Below, in pieces: positions 1 to 11,429 of a stretch of 64,000 nt of DNA. The translations under genes and the position numbers were made by a program. This stretch comes from Neofusicoccum parvum (taxonomy: Eukaryota > Ascomycota > Dothideomycetes > Botryosphaeriales > Botryosphaeriaceae). The DNA lies in assembly GCA_020912385.1 (NCBI GenBank), contig CP087214.1:62001-126000 (forward strand). Direction: 5' to 3'. The notes beneath the pieces are model-generated. The model was given only the letters and a program-made list of their open reading frames with translations, had not been told where the DNA came from and ran no database searches. Every line of letters begins with the position of its first letter. The first letter of the stretch is position 1.

Positions 1-157
1 TCTGAGCTAAATACATCGGAACTCTGAAGTCTGACAAGTAAGCTCCTCCTTCCCAGATGCAAAGAAAGGTTGTCCCCCTAGGGACAGACGCAAACAGATC
101 ATGATGTGACGATCCTATAGAGTCGTAGCCCCATCCCCACTCGTTGGCACAGCATAT

Positions 158-521
158 TCACTTTCCGACGATGGTCCATACCGCCCTGTTTCCAACAGCA
201 TCGGAAGCTTCAACAGTATTGTCGGATTCTCCTCCTCCTACCAGGTATTAGTATATAATTTGACCAGTAGAAGATAGACTTACCCGTGACTGTCACATGT
301 GCACCCTTCGGAAAGTTGACTTGCGCGGTGACAGTGAAAGTTCTTGGGGGCGGGTTGCCGTTCTTGTACATCACGACCACCTCTTCAGAAGAGCCAGATA
401 CCTTCTGGGTAGTCGTCTGGTTTTTCACATCAGCGCACTCGGGAAACCCGAGGTTGATGGACGTGGTCGCTGCATTGGTCTTGACAATGATGAAATCATC
501 GGTGAATTTGACTGAAGCCAT
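158..521 (-). CDS. Small spliced protein of unknown function (105 aa)
   Basis: I do not recognise the family. Exon 1 is 521-284 and exon 2 is 237-158. The intron (283-238, 46 nt) has GTAAGT, a TACTAAT branch site and a TAG acceptor. Splicing gives 318 nt, 105 codons plus TGA, and replaces the intron-read tail with a Gly-rich acidic stretch and the C-terminus WTIVGK. The protein starts MASVKFTDDF, has no signal peptide or membrane segment, and is rich in beta-prone Val/Thr segments, suggesting a small beta-sandwich. A TATA-like element (TATAAATA on the minus strand, near 620) lies about 95 bp upstream. It is divergent from the ADP-ribosyltransferase/hemopexin gene, with 2 kb between them. Codon use looks normal and not RIP-affected. 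Confidence is in the gene model, not in a function. Confidence 0.6.
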
Positions 522-1355
522 TGTTTGAGACGATTCGATCGATGGTCAACAACTTAGTTAAGTAAGAGGTTTGATAGTTCTAATGTTGAAATCCAAAACA
601 GAATTTTCCTCAATATTTATACTTATAAGCGGACTCCGGCAGCATCAGAAGGCGAATACATTGAAGCCGCGAATAAGCGGTCTCTGGCTTGGCTACATGT
701 AAGGCTATACCCTATAAAGGAGCTCGGATTGAATATTTGACGTCAGAGACTTTATGATCACTTTTATCTGCATTGATATTACACGAAAGTATTGGTATTA
801 TCAGCCACGCTAGGGCATAAGCTGCACCTCAATATCAAACGGGGTATTGGGCAGCGACCTGCATCGGGTGCTCGAGAACTTAGGGCTTGATAAGAGTGCT
901 TGCTCAGCTTAGAATGCACATCACTTCAGCTTCTAGATTCGTTGTATAACATACGAAGCAGTTTCGGAATAGCCTTGTCGATCAAGTAGCACTCCTAAGT
1001 TACTTTGCCACTCTTGACAGTTCTGCTACGCTTTTAAGCTAGTTGTATTTAAGCACAGGTTGTGCTGGGCCGTTCCTTTTCTGAAACGACGGTCTTAGGG
1101 ACGAAATTTACGGGGAATGTTGAAGGGATGTACTGTGTACCACTCGCTCACCCTTGTTACTATAGTTCTTCTAATAGATGTACGCGTAGTGCGTACACTC
1201 CACGTATTCATGCAGATTTCTGCAAGGCTGAAGCATGAAGGTCTGCTGCAGCTTTATTGATAGAAGCTGAAACATACATGCCTCGTGCAGCCGGGCGCTT
1301 AGTGACGTGGACATTTTTTTTTTGGCAAATCGATGCTCACTTACAAATCCCTCCT

Positions 1356-1394
1356 GTCGAACGGTGCGAGAAAAGAAGACGCCGCTCTCTTGTA
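1356..1394. repeat. Partial copy of the 96-bp leader repeat
   Basis: It begins GTCGAACGGTGCGAGAAA, matching 41241 and 62816, then diverges after about 40 bp. A decayed fragment. Confidence 0.5.
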
Positions 1395-1530
1395 AATTAA
1401 AGCTATCTAAGCTGACTATATACTACGCATTCGGAAGAATACGGGAGCCATTATAATAACCTCGGTTGTAGTAAGAAGGTAAAAAAAAGGGGTAGTATGG
1501 AGGCTAGTGTAATAGCGTTGGGCTAATAGT

Positions 1531-1563
1531 AAAACACGTGATTGCGGGCTAATGTGGTTGACA
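1531..1563. repeat. E-box/CCAAT leader motif of LINE-3, relic copy
   Basis: ACACGTGATTGCGGGC followed by TAATGTGGTTGAC. The same motif occurs at 34016-34047, 47047-47079 and 62957-62987, each time at or near the 5' end of a minus-strand LINE-3 relic. No LINE body is left here. Confidence 0.6.
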
Positions 1564-2453
1564 CCTCCCTTTTGCTTATCAATACTCCGCGTACTATCAT
1601 GCTAAGTAAATATTTGGGTAACTTCTCCAGAACGACAAAGGAGCAAAAGGTCCAGTATAAGGGAAATCCAAATCGAATGTTTTAGAACCTTTGCAATGGG
1701 GTCTTACAACAAAACTGGACTAACAACACCTATGCTTGATACCATAGTAAGTGTCTCCACCATATTCGTTCGTTTAAGAACGAGTGAGGGGCACCATATT
1801 GTTGCGCACTCCGGGGTGTGCGGATAATCGGCAAAACCGGCAAGTGGCAAGCTCGTATGTACCAATTCGGATCGGCGTATGCAGCTAATCACTGAATTTG
1901 TCAACCTACATACATAAAGTCGACGCGGTAGTGCATAATGCATTATTGGATGACGTATTTCCAGCATACGGCGATCCTGGATGACCTGCGTGCAGCATAT
2001 GAAGTGAGGCGTGTAGACAAGGCTGATATTATCTTTGGCTTGCATGTTTAGCTCTTTAGAGATCAAGGCGCTTGAATTGTGCCATATATGCCTGTAGTAC
2101 GGGAAACGCCGGCCCGTAAGCGCACATACAGCCCGCTCGTGAAGCGGAATGCTTGCGTGGAAATCAGTACAAGGGACTCTGAATTCGTTCTGGTGAGATG
2201 ATAGGTTAGACTCCCTGTTTCTGTGTAAAAGTAACCTCGCTCCAGCGACTGAAGTCCCGGACACAGAACCCTTCCGTAATGACGAAAGTTCGCATCCATT
2301 TCCCTGCTGAATGACTCCACTTTGTGGACGCGTAAGCGGAGCCCTGTCCCGATGTAGCCCCCTCAATTCTTCGCTACGCTAGTTCCCATTCAATTAACAA
2401 GCGAGGAGTAGTAACACTGTAGTCGAAGTTGAATGCGATGGAGCATCGATGGA

Positions 2454-2460
2454 TATATAA
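2454..2460 (+). promoter_or_regulatory. Candidate TATA box
   Basis: TATATAA lies 60 bp upstream of the ATG at 2520, a plausible core-promoter position for the following gene. Confidence 0.4.
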
Positions 2461-2519
2461 CGTGATCCGTCCTCTAATTTACATTTCTAAACACTGCAAG
2501 TTCCCATCATCACTTCACA

Positions 2520-4001
2520 ATGAGCCAAGACACGAATGCCGATTTGTTTATTGCTTCAGTTCTGCCGTGGTTCCACACCGAGCACCAACGCATCATTGAG
2601 CACCTTGACAGGGCGCTGGATGGATCTGATAGGAGGCGCGTCATCGAGTGGAGGGCTGATGTAGTTACGGACTATCGTGGGTTCAGCGTTCGCGCAAGCG
2701 CTGAGCGCCTTATCCGATGGGATAGTCGCCCACCGTCTGAGATTTTCCGCGATGGATTCCGCCCTCATTACGAACCAGACACGGGTGACAACCTCGATCT
2801 TCAAAGAATGGACCTTCATAGCTACGTCTGCACAAACGCGAATTCAATCTTTGTGGGTACAGCGCGATACTACCGTCAGAACAATCGCGACACTCGTTGG
2901 GTTCCTCGCACCATCAGGAACCGTTTTGAGTACGAGGTGTTTGCTTTCGGTGGCATTGACGTCAACCTCAGTCTCGGTTCACAGCACCCGTATCACAACC
3001 AGAGAGAGGTTGCTTTCGCAGGCGGCATACGGCCCGAATTCATTCGTACCGCGCGCGAATACAACAACGAGGGACATGTTGTCCGGGTCTGGGCTAACGC
3101 AGGGTTCGACATCTCCGCGAGTGGCGCCCACCACGCATCGCACCTCCAAGAACTACCAGACACCGTGTGTGGTCCACGTCTTTCACTAAGGTTTTGGCCC
3201 AGTGATGAAGACGACTCTGATGACCGTTCCCACCGGGCACCAAGATCAGCCAGCGATGACCTACAGCTAGACGTCATGAGAGAGGACGGAGCTCCGGAGG
3301 AAGATGATTTGGTCGGGGACATAGCTATCCAGAGAGCTTCTTTCACCCTTCCTGGAACCACGTATACGTACTTCTTTGCCGGAACTCAGTATGCACAAAT
3401 TGACGTGCAAGAAGACACCGTTACCAATGGTCCAAAATTCAACCTCAAGGAATGGCCATCACTCAAACTAGCGCGATTCCCGACGGTCGATGCTGTCCTT
3501 CCGGTACCATCCCATTCAGGAGAAGCGTACTTCTTCAGCGGAACGCAGTACGCCCGGATCAAAGTCAACCCGAACACAACAGATGATGAGATTGTCAACG
3601 GACCCAAGCCTATTTCGACGGAGTGGCCACCACTCGAAGAAGCACGGTTCAGGACGGTTGATGCTGTTCTGCCAGTACCTTTCCATGAGGAAGAGGCTTA
3701 CTTCTTCAGTGGGACGCAGTACGCACGGATTGGGGTCAAGCCAGGGACGACGGATGACACCCTTCTTTCAGGGCCGGAGAGTATTGTTGACGGATGGCCA
3801 TCGCTCAAAAGAGCGGGGTTCTCGACCATCGACTCTGCATTGCCAGTTTCAGGTGTGGATGGTGAAGCATATTTCTTCAGCGGCATCTGGTACACGCGAG
3901 TCAAGATAATGCCAGGCACGAGAGATGACTACATTATTGGGTGTGGGGTTTGGAACACCGCAGCGGCTTGGAAGTCTCTTCAGAGAACAGGTTTCTACTA
4001 G
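2520..4001 (+). CDS. ADP-ribosyltransferase (enterotoxin A/pertussis-like)-hemopexin fusion protein
   Basis: An intact single-exon ORF of 493 aa. Residues about 60-180 show the R-S-E layout of the heat-labile-enterotoxin-A/pertussis-S1 family. The NAD-binding Arg is in RWDSRPP (R66). A strand resembling the STS motif reads FVGTA (111-115), so Ser-Thr-Ser is replaced by Gly-Thr-Ala. The catalytic Glu is in QREVAFAGGI (E163), with Gln two residues earlier, i.e. Q-x-E. An acidic, disordered-looking linker (226-268) follows. Then come four hemopexin blades (about 269-318, 322-376, 378-433, 437-492), three with YFF(A/S)GTQYA and the last YFFSGIWY. The family transfers ADP-ribose from NAD to host proteins or nucleic acid. 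Hemopexin propellers bind ligands or partners, so the C-terminus may target the enzyme (inference). There is no N-terminal signal peptide, and residues 1-60 are an extension. The reading frame is undamaged although RIP-mutated repeats lie nearby. The target is unknown. Confidence 0.85.
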   Translation: MSQDTNADLFIASVLPWFHTEHQRIIEHLDRALDGSDRRRVIEWRADVVTDYRGFSVRASAERLIRWDSRPPSEIFRDGFRPHYEPDTGDNLDLQRMDLHSYVCTNANSIFVGTARYYRQNNRDTRWVPRTIRNRFEYEVFAFGGIDVNLSLGSQHPYHNQREVAFAGGIRPEFIRTAREYNNEGHVVRVWANAGFDISASGAHHASHLQELPDTVCGPRLSLRFWPSDEDDSDDRSHRAPRSASDDLQLDVMREDGAPEEDDLVGDIAIQRASFTLPGTTYTYFFAGTQYAQIDVQEDTVTNGPKFNLKEWPSLKLARFPTVDAVLPVPSHSGEAYFFSGTQYARIKVNPNTTDDEIVNGPKPISTEWPPLEEARFRTVDAVLPVPFHEEEAYFFSGTQYARIGVKPGTTDDTLLSGPESIVDGWPSLKRAGFSTIDSALPVSGVDGEAYFFSGIWYTRVKIMPGTRDDYIIGCGVWNTAAAWKSLQRTGFY

Positions 4002-5690
4002 GACAGCTTTGATAGAGTCTAAAATCTTGGGAATACGGAACTTTGGAGGATCGATCCTTAGCAGATTCAATTGCGTGTACTTAAGTCCTCTTTCCCTTCT
4101 CCCCTTCTTTGTTATTCACTCTTTCTTGTTCTTTCTTCTACCTTTTTCTTTTCTCGACGTCCTTTTTTTTTTCTTTATTTTCTTTCTTCTTTCCTTAAAA
4201 CCTAGCTTTACGTACATAGTATTTTATTTATTTAGTTTAACATTTCTCTAGAGTCGGCGACTAATAGAGACGGGGCCGGAGGGCTCGTTTCTAAGTGTAT
4301 ACTTATGTGAATGGTATTTACAACGACATCCCTCTCCGGAACACCCACGCCGTAACGCCTATATCCACCAGATAGAAGCTGTTGCAGTTGGTAATGATCG
4401 TGAAACGCATGTGGAATGCTGGTGGTGAGCGAGAGGGAAGATCGCCCTGGGGTAAGTCCTTACCCTCTGCCGATGACTAAGCTATCTACTATCTGTAACA
4501 GCAAACTACCGATCAGCTTAGGACCACGGCCTTGAATTTCACTCCCTGACAGAGCGGAAGTCGATCGCATGCGCTGATTACGGTGTTGTGGGTTGGAAAT
4601 GATATTCCTAAGACTTTTGTATCGTGAAAATGTCCACTTCGCATGTTCTCCTGTCCCGGGAAGGGCATTATTACCTCAGCCCTTCGTACAGCTTTATGGC
4701 GCTTTCTATTGGTAGATCAATGGTGTGTGTCACCTTCTGTATCGCCAAGAGGCTGCTTCACCTAGGTCCTATGCTGCGCGGCGTGCTTGTAGAGAGAAAG
4801 GGTTGGTCGCAAGGTGTTGTCAACAGCCATAGCGGGTTGCCAATAAAGCGGTCTAGTGCATATTTTAGGGCGGGTGTGCGTGCTTGCAGAGCAAATTTCC
4901 AAGATCAGTTCTCGCTGTGGCCAGGTTTTTTTCCTTTCTTCCCGTTTGTTTTTCCTTTTTTCTCTGGGGACGGCAGACAGAGGAAGCAGGTCAGAACAGC
5001 GCACATATATGCATATAAAGGGGCCTGATCACAATCACACGACTTTACATTCCACGCCACAATTGGGCTAGCTGCGGCGTCAAGCACACTGCTACCCAGC
5101 GAGCCTCCAGGTTGTGGCCCAAGCGGATCTGCGCAAAACCGGCCTACCGCGCCATTGTGACTTTCCTCTCACCTTTTCGCAAACCAACTGCCGGGAATAT
5201 GAACAACCTCGAAATTACCCTTGGTATTTCCGACTATTGGGGCGGTTGCCTGATATATAATGCTGAATCTCTGACGCACGAGTAGTTTAGATCGTACGAG
5301 ATTCTCGAGCAATTCTGTACGATGAAATCTCTTCGAACCCTACAGCCCAGACACGAACCCACGAATTATACACCTTGGACCCGGGAACATTGTATGCTGT
5401 TGAAATTTGGACGTGTAAAGCGTTGGATCGACTGGCCTCCCCGAGAGAGGGGGGGGGGGGCAGGAGAGGTACCCAAGATATGCCCAACTATCGCGCTAAC
5501 TACTTCTGGCTAACTGTACACGTGATTTTACCAACATATGCTAATATAGTTCAACGCATTGATATATTTAAACAACTAACTCAAGTCTCTTACTCTTTAG
5601 ACCGTTATGTATACCCTTGCGGCCTAATAGTATAACGACCAGCTCTACGTCGATTTCTCCATTATCGTTATGAAACTGTTGTATATTATA
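4002..5690. other. Intergenic region, no gene recognised
   Basis: 4080-4250 is pyrimidine-rich (runs of T and C), probably the 3' untranslated/terminator region of the preceding gene. A 134-codon frame at 4624-5028 has no recognisable motif, and a G-run lies near 5450. Confidence 0.45.
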
Positions 5691-5695
5691 CTAGG

Positions 5696-5947
5696 TGTTG
5701 AATAAACAGCCTAAGGGCTACTGTACCTGGATGGATTTCAGCTGTAGAGCGAGTTGGTTTCCTAGAGAAGTAATCTAGTTGGGAAACTAAAGGTCTGAAA
5801 AGAACTAGATTAGCGAGAGCCAATTGGGGTTTAGTATAGCACGTGACGCACACGTATATCTTCCGTGTGCGGCTAACAGGTAGAAGAATTAAACGACTTA
5901 TTATGGACTATCTCTATACCGCTGCTGTGAACCCTTATTGTTTAACA
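5696..5947 (+). mobile_element. Solo LTR (copy 1), 252 bp, with 5-bp target duplication
   Basis: It starts TGTTGAATAAAC and ends TTTAACA, giving TG...CA termini, and is flanked by the direct repeat CTAGG (5691-5695 and 5948-5952). A second copy lies at 50799-51051. The roughly twenty differences I can align between the copies are C/T or G/A transitions, mostly at CpA/TpG. No internal retroelement sequence remains, so this is a solo LTR. Orientation is arbitrary. Confidence 0.85.
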
Positions 5948-6226
5948 CTAGGCTTGAATCATGTAAGGGAATAGAGTGGAAGCGGGTAGATATAGATAGA
6001 TAGATAAATTTATTTCTTCCTGATATAGCTCCCTTACGGGTCTATGCGGGGCTGGCTATCTGCAATTATTTTACATGAGGGGGAAAACCTTATTCACTAG
6101 GCAAAAACCCCTCCTCTCTACTTAGATATGTCTTCCTCTCCTTATTCCGTTTTTCCTGTTTACTAGTAGTGGCTGCTGTGGCAGCCCTTTATTTAATTGC
6201 TAGTGTACCCTTTTAGTCTTCATACC

Positions 6227-6298
6227 GGTCCTCCTAGTAGTCCTCCTGGTGGTCCTCCTGATGGTCTTCCTAGTGATCCTCCTGGTAGTCCTCCTAGA
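6227..6298 (-). repeat. Six 12-bp tandem units at the LINE-1 C-terminus
   Basis: The unit resembles GGTCCTCCTRGT on the plus strand. On the minus strand it reads as a four-residue repeat, Asp-(His/Tyr)-Gln-Glu, with two Gln codons turned into TAG. It sits at the end of the LINE-1 ORF2 frame. Confidence 0.7.
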
Positions 6299-6299
6299 G

Positions 6300-9200
6300 C
6301 ATTTCCCTGGCTAGGCTGAACTGGTTTAGAAGCCCCGTATACAGGAACTATACTGTCGCTGCCTTAATCCCCTTCTTTATGGAGAGGAGGGAGTGGTAGT
6401 CTATAGTTCCCGCCTCTTGTAGCATCTGTGCCCTTCCCTACTAGAAGTGGTGGTAGAAGAGAAGGATGTGCTTTAGGGTCTATCTCTACCACCTATACGA
6501 GCAGGCTGGGCTGGGGTGTCCTGGTACCTTGCGTCTAAAGAGGAAGTCCTCTAGTCTAATATTCTCTGTACGTAGTAGGATGGTAATTATACTGAGTGGT
6601 TTAGATAGCTCCTTGTGTAGGTCTCTAAGCCTTAGGGTCTAGTCTATATTCATGGCTACTGGTTTGTTTCTTCTTTCTTGATTGATATGCGTGGTCTATT
6701 ACTCCCTCTATATTTCCTTAAATACTATATAGATTCTGGCTTTCTCAGGGGGCTTCTTAGTATTAGGTTTATTGCTTTCTATAAGGGAGTTAATTCTCTT
6801 ACGGAGTCGTACTCTCCTAGCTAGGCTAGCTGTGCCCTTAGCCTTTAGCACCGCTTTGGCTATGTCCTTGATGTCCTAGTATGTCCTCTCTGTTACTTTA
6901 GCTACCGGATTCTCCTTAGCGTAGAGTGCCTAGGTGAGGGTAAGTTCATCTAGATATAGTGGGAGAGGGGGGATTCCTGTTTTATATTCTAGGACTTTAG
7001 TGTTGGTGGATTTATACGCTCTAGAGATGTTATGGAGGCACGTATTCTGGATCTTTTCCAGTGGTTTGCTTGCCGTTTTACGCCATCCTAGGGTTCCCTC
7101 TAGGGTATGCCATACCCCACAGCCGTAGGTGAGGACTGGCCTAACTACTACTATGTAGATATATCGAGCTTTTGCGAAAGAGGCCCCCCAGGTGGATACT
7201 ATAAGCCTGGATAGAGAGGTATACTATTTAGCAGCCTTTATAGTAGTTTTCTTTATATAGGGTCCCTATCGTAGTTTACTGTCTACGTGAATTCCTAGGA
7301 TCTTTACTGTTGGCTCCGGCTTTCCTCTAAATCCTAGGATGCGAATTTTTACATTCATATTGAATTTCTTTGGCCTTCTTGTAAAGTGAGTAAGGTGGTA
7401 CTTGTCGGGTGTAAATATTGATCCATGGGTTACCGCCTATTATATGCATGTTTTATTCGCTTTCTCTAGCGTTCTATAGTTTTGCTCTGTAGATCTGCTA
7501 AATGTAAGGATGTTGGTATTATTAACGAATCCTAGGGGGAATGTGCTGCCCCTGTATAGCTTGGTAAGAAGGTTAGAGGCGAAGAAGAGGTAGAGAATTA
7601 GAGATAATAAGAATCCCTATGGGATACTATTTAAGGTTTTAATTGGCGGGCTGGTAAAGTCTCTAAAGGATAGTTATATGGTGCGGTTCTATAGAAAGGA
7701 GCGGGTGAATCTCTCTATCTAGACTAGTAGCCTTGCTATTCTAATATTGTAGAGGAGCCTCTTATGGGAGACCCGGTCGTATACCCCCGTTATATCTAGG
7801 TTAAGTACTGATGCCACCAGTCCTTAGTCCTGTGCCCAGACTGTATGGATTTGTTCCGTTAGGAGGTTAAGTGCTACTATAGTAGATCTATTTCTTCTTA
7901 CACCTATTTGTAGGTTAGGGAGTAGGCTATACATCTTAGTTACCTAGGAGATTCTATCCGCTACGATTTTCTCAAGTAGTTTGCCGAGCGTGTTGAGTAG
8001 GGTAATTAGTCTATATACCTTAGCTTTAGTATAGTCTTCTCTTTGTGGCTTCTTTAGGACAACTGTAGTTGAGCACTTGAACTGTCTAGGGTGGTAGGAG
8101 AGTATAAGGCATCCCTAGAAGACATTAGTGAGGGGCTTTACTAGTATGTGCGTATACTGTTTTAGGAATCTATTAACTATTTTGTCTAGGCCTGGCGCCT
8201 TATCGGGGGGAAGCCGCTTGATAGCATTAAGGATTTATTCCTGGGTAAGATCCTGGACTATTTCTACCGGTTCTGGATAGATAGTTCCATTAATATCGGA
8301 GAGATCGGCGGCTTTAGGAGGAGGAAAGAACTAGTTTATAAGGATTTCTACCTTGGAGGGGTTGTTATAACGCAGGACCTAGTCTGTTCCTTATAGAGGT
8401 GGGAATTGCGGCGGGGTTAATGGTTCTAGTACTTTAGTTCTAGCCTACTTCACTAGTTTCTAGATTGCTGAGGGGTCGGCGGTAATTTCTACTACTATTC
8501 TTTACTATGCTTTTATTCTATCTCTTCTAATTTGTCTTTTCTTTCTATTAACGATAGTTTAATATACAATCTAATCTTTCTCCTTTCTTATATTGGTTTA
8601 TTTTCTTCTAGCTGCTCTAGCCTAGTGGACTAGCTCTGAGCACTCTTTTATCTACTAGATAGATGCCTAGGGTGAGGGTTTTGTAGCTGGGATGGTTTCC
8701 TAGATAGTGTCCTAAATGGCCTTCTATATCTATTCGATAGCGGCGTCTAGCTCTATCTTAGTACTTGGTTAACTTGTTCTGATGCTCCTAAACTTCATCT
8801 AGAGTGTTATGTTTACCTTCTTCCAGTCCGCTTTTTTCCATTGAGGTCTTAGAGTTTGGGGGAGTGTAGGTGTTAGGGTGACGTCGAGTATTATAAGAAT
8901 AGGTAGATGGTTAGATAATGACTCTAGTTTATAGCTAACTTCATAGTTTATAATTCTTTCCTCTATCCACTAGGAAGTAAAGATGAGATCTAGAGTGCTT
9001 TTACTATTACTTCTTCTTCTAGTGATAGTGCCTCTTAGGAGGGCTAGGTTTAGGTTTACTGTAGTTGTAGTTTCGATTAGGTGATTTGTAAGAGTATGGT
9101 GTGTAAGGGAGGTAATACCTCCCTAGAGGGGGTGATGGAGATTAAAGTCTCCGAGAAGGATATATTACCCCTGCATGGTAAGGGCTCTTAGTAGAATAGA

Positions 9201-9600
9201 TAGGGTTCCTAGTTCCGTGCTTGTGTGGGTAGAGGGAGGGTTGTAGTAGTTATAGATGTGGATAACGTTAGTTGTAGTGGTAAGGGAGAGGGTAATAAGG
9301 TCTAGAGAGTGGATTATTGTCTGCTAAGATTCTACGGTAATGGCCTTGCTTATGAAGAAGTAGGTCCTTGCTATTTCTTCCTAGGGGAAGATTATATAGT
9401 AGGCTAGGTGTTTTACTGTTGTTTTTATCCTTGGGTTCCTCTATAGCTCCTGGATTACGAGGATGTAGTGGGCTGTTGGACTGATATCCTAAAAGAGTAG
9501 GAGCATTACCCCCTTTGTATTTTTATTTACGTTGTACTGTAAAATCGAGAGGTAGCTTGTGTTTATTATTAGTTTTCTTCCATCTCTGTGTCTGCCTGTA
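6300..9600 (-). pseudogene. LINE-1 ORF2 relic: endonuclease-reverse transcriptase
   Basis: Endonuclease (about 9560-8880): a start resembling LSILQYNVNK, then GDFNLHHPL, then SLSDHLP near the end, matching the EEP family. Reverse transcriptase: PPDKAPGLDKI near 8160-8215; SIP*GFLLSLILY near 7600, where the expected Gln of the PQGS motif is a TAG; and LGFVNNTNIL near 7515-7545, where the catalytic Asp-Asp of FVDD has become Asn-Asn by G-to-A change. A cysteine/histidine-rich tail lies near 6500. The stops are mostly TAG or TAA. The gene is dead; confidence is high in identity and moderate in limits. Confidence 0.85.
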
Positions 9601-9829
9601 GAGTGGTAGGTATTTCTACCTGTATATAGGGGTCTTCCTAGTTCTTAACCTCGGCTGTATATTGGGAGCTATTAAGTTCTAGCTTTCTTCTTCTAGGTTC
9701 CTCTTCTCTTATTCTCTTCCGAGACCCTACCAGGGTCTATCTATTCTGTGTTGGCTTTTAGGCTACTTAGGGTTGTTCCCTGTAGTTTCCTAGCGCTACT
9801 AGTCGAGCTTGAGTTACTCTAGCCTGGTG

Positions 9830-11040
9830 GGCCTTACGCGCTAAGTATAGGTTACTCTAGGCTGTATGTTTTTAGGAGTAGTTTACATACTGCGTTTTCT
9901 TCTTTCTATACTCTCTTATATCGTAGCTGCCTATATACTGACCGTACTTTTGCTCTTTCCTATAGTGGGTGGTAATGTGGCCATATGCCTAGTACTTAAA
10001 GTATTGGATTACTGTAAAGTTCGCACTATAGTACTCTACTGTATGTAGGGTAAAGTTGTAGATTAGTCCTTTAGCTATAATCTAGTTAGCTATCTTAGGG
10101 TCTATAGTACTAAGGATGATTACGGAGTATATTTTCCCTTCTAGGAGCTTCTTCTTCAGCCAGGCTAGCTTGCTAATGAGTAGTCCTGGATGTAAGACTA
10201 GGTTTTGCTCCTGTAGAGCCTTAGTGGCCTGGGGATCCGTGGTGTTAATTCCCTTAATAGGGACGTTGTAGACTAGTACTGAGTATAGTTGTTGATTTGG
10301 GCGGACCTCGTTTCCGAGTCTAGTGGTCCACTCCTAATCCTGGAGAAGGGCTGTCCTTGTTTGTGTATCCGGAATAAAGATCCTAATATCCCTACTAGGG
10401 AGCTTTCTAGCAGCGAGTACCCTTTTATAGGCTAGGCCTTTTCCTATCTGGATCTTTTAAATGATGGTTTTATTTAAGAGGTTTGCTAGTTCCTGTCTAT
10501 TTACTTCATCTGGGAGGTGGAGGGTGATTTCTATAGTAGTAGGCGGGGTGGGAGGCTTTAGGGTTGTTTGGGCTACGATGTATACCCAGCTTGGGCTAGT
10601 TGGTGTAGGCGCTGCCTGAATACGGCTGACTGTTTTCTGGACCTGCTTGACTTCCCTTAGGATATCCTTCAGGTTTGGTTCCTTGGCTGCTGCCTCCTGG
10701 CGGAGGGTAATATGGTCCTGGAAGATTTCCTTAACGGCGCTGAGAAAATTTTTTATCTGGCTGTTAAGGGCTGAAGGTCTACTAGCAATTATCTAGAGGG
10801 CTTATAGGATGGCGTCTACTGTTATAGCGGCTCTCTAGATATATTCTACGCTGATTTGGCCACGCTGTAGGCTTTTAGGTGTCTGCTAGGGGCGGGTAGA
10901 GGTGGGTACTGGGAGGGGTTGTTCAGCCCTTTCTATAGTCTTAATTCTAACCACCACGTTGCTGTAGCTGCTGGGAAGGGTGTTGCTAGGGTTTTAAGGC
11001 CTAGAAGAGCCCCTAGGGGTTTCTTCTATAGCCGTAGCTT
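9830..11040 (-). pseudogene. LINE-1 ORF1 relic (gag-like, zinc knuckles)
   Basis: The minus strand shows a gag-like segment (near 10480-10560, around ITLHLPDEVNRQEL) followed by two or three zinc-knuckle-like stretches at about 9870-10020. Several expected Cys codons there are TAT (Tyr) through G-to-A change, for example FKYQAYGH where CxxC is expected. This is ORF1 of LINE-1, upstream of its ORF2. Confidence 0.7.
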
Positions 11041-11429
11041 GAGGTCGGATTTTTAGTATGTTTATATTTGGAATCCAAGGATAAAAATAATAGTAAAACA
11101 CTCGGCCTACTATATAATCTTCCCCTAGAAAGGAATAGTAAGGACCTACTTCTTTATAAGTAAGACTATTACTATAGAATCTTAGTAGATAATAATCTAT
11201 TCTCTAGACCTTATTACCCTCTTCCTTACCACTATAACTAACGTTATCTATATCTATAACTACTATAACCCTCCTTCTACCTATATAAGTACGGAACTAG
11301 GTGTTAGGGCTTAACCTTAGGATGATTACTGAAAGGTTTATTACGCTATATACGTTAAGCTAAGACTTAAAGAGAAGAAGAAGAAGAAGAATAAAGAAAA
11401 GAACTTAAATATAAAGAGGGCTTAGTATT

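Larger units (their letters stand above)
529..2453. other. Intergenic region with transposon relics
   Basis: No convincing gene. It holds two short pieces of the LINE-associated leader listed separately (1356-1394 and 1531-1563) and a T-run near 1314. A 220-codon minus-strand frame (1704-2366) and an overlapping 85-codon frame have no recognisable motif and no supporting splice or promoter signal. Confidence 0.5.

Noticed and set aside
1704..2366. 220-codon minus-strand frame upstream of the ADP-ribosyltransferase gene
   Set aside because: No motif, odd composition (rich in Ser, Arg, His), no promoter or splice support; chance frame is likely.
2520..4001. Bacterial contamination as the source of the enterotoxin-like gene
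   Set aside because: It lies on the same sequence as spliced fungal genes, with a TATA box; enterotoxin-like genes are known from fungi, notably insect pathogens.
4624..5028. 134-codon plus-strand frame
   Set aside because: No recognisable domain; overlaps several other short frames on both strands.
9866..10048. Hydrophobic 60-codon plus-strand frame resembling a membrane protein
   Set aside because: It is the reverse of the LINE-1 zinc-knuckle region; hydrophobicity comes from RIP-made TA-rich codons.
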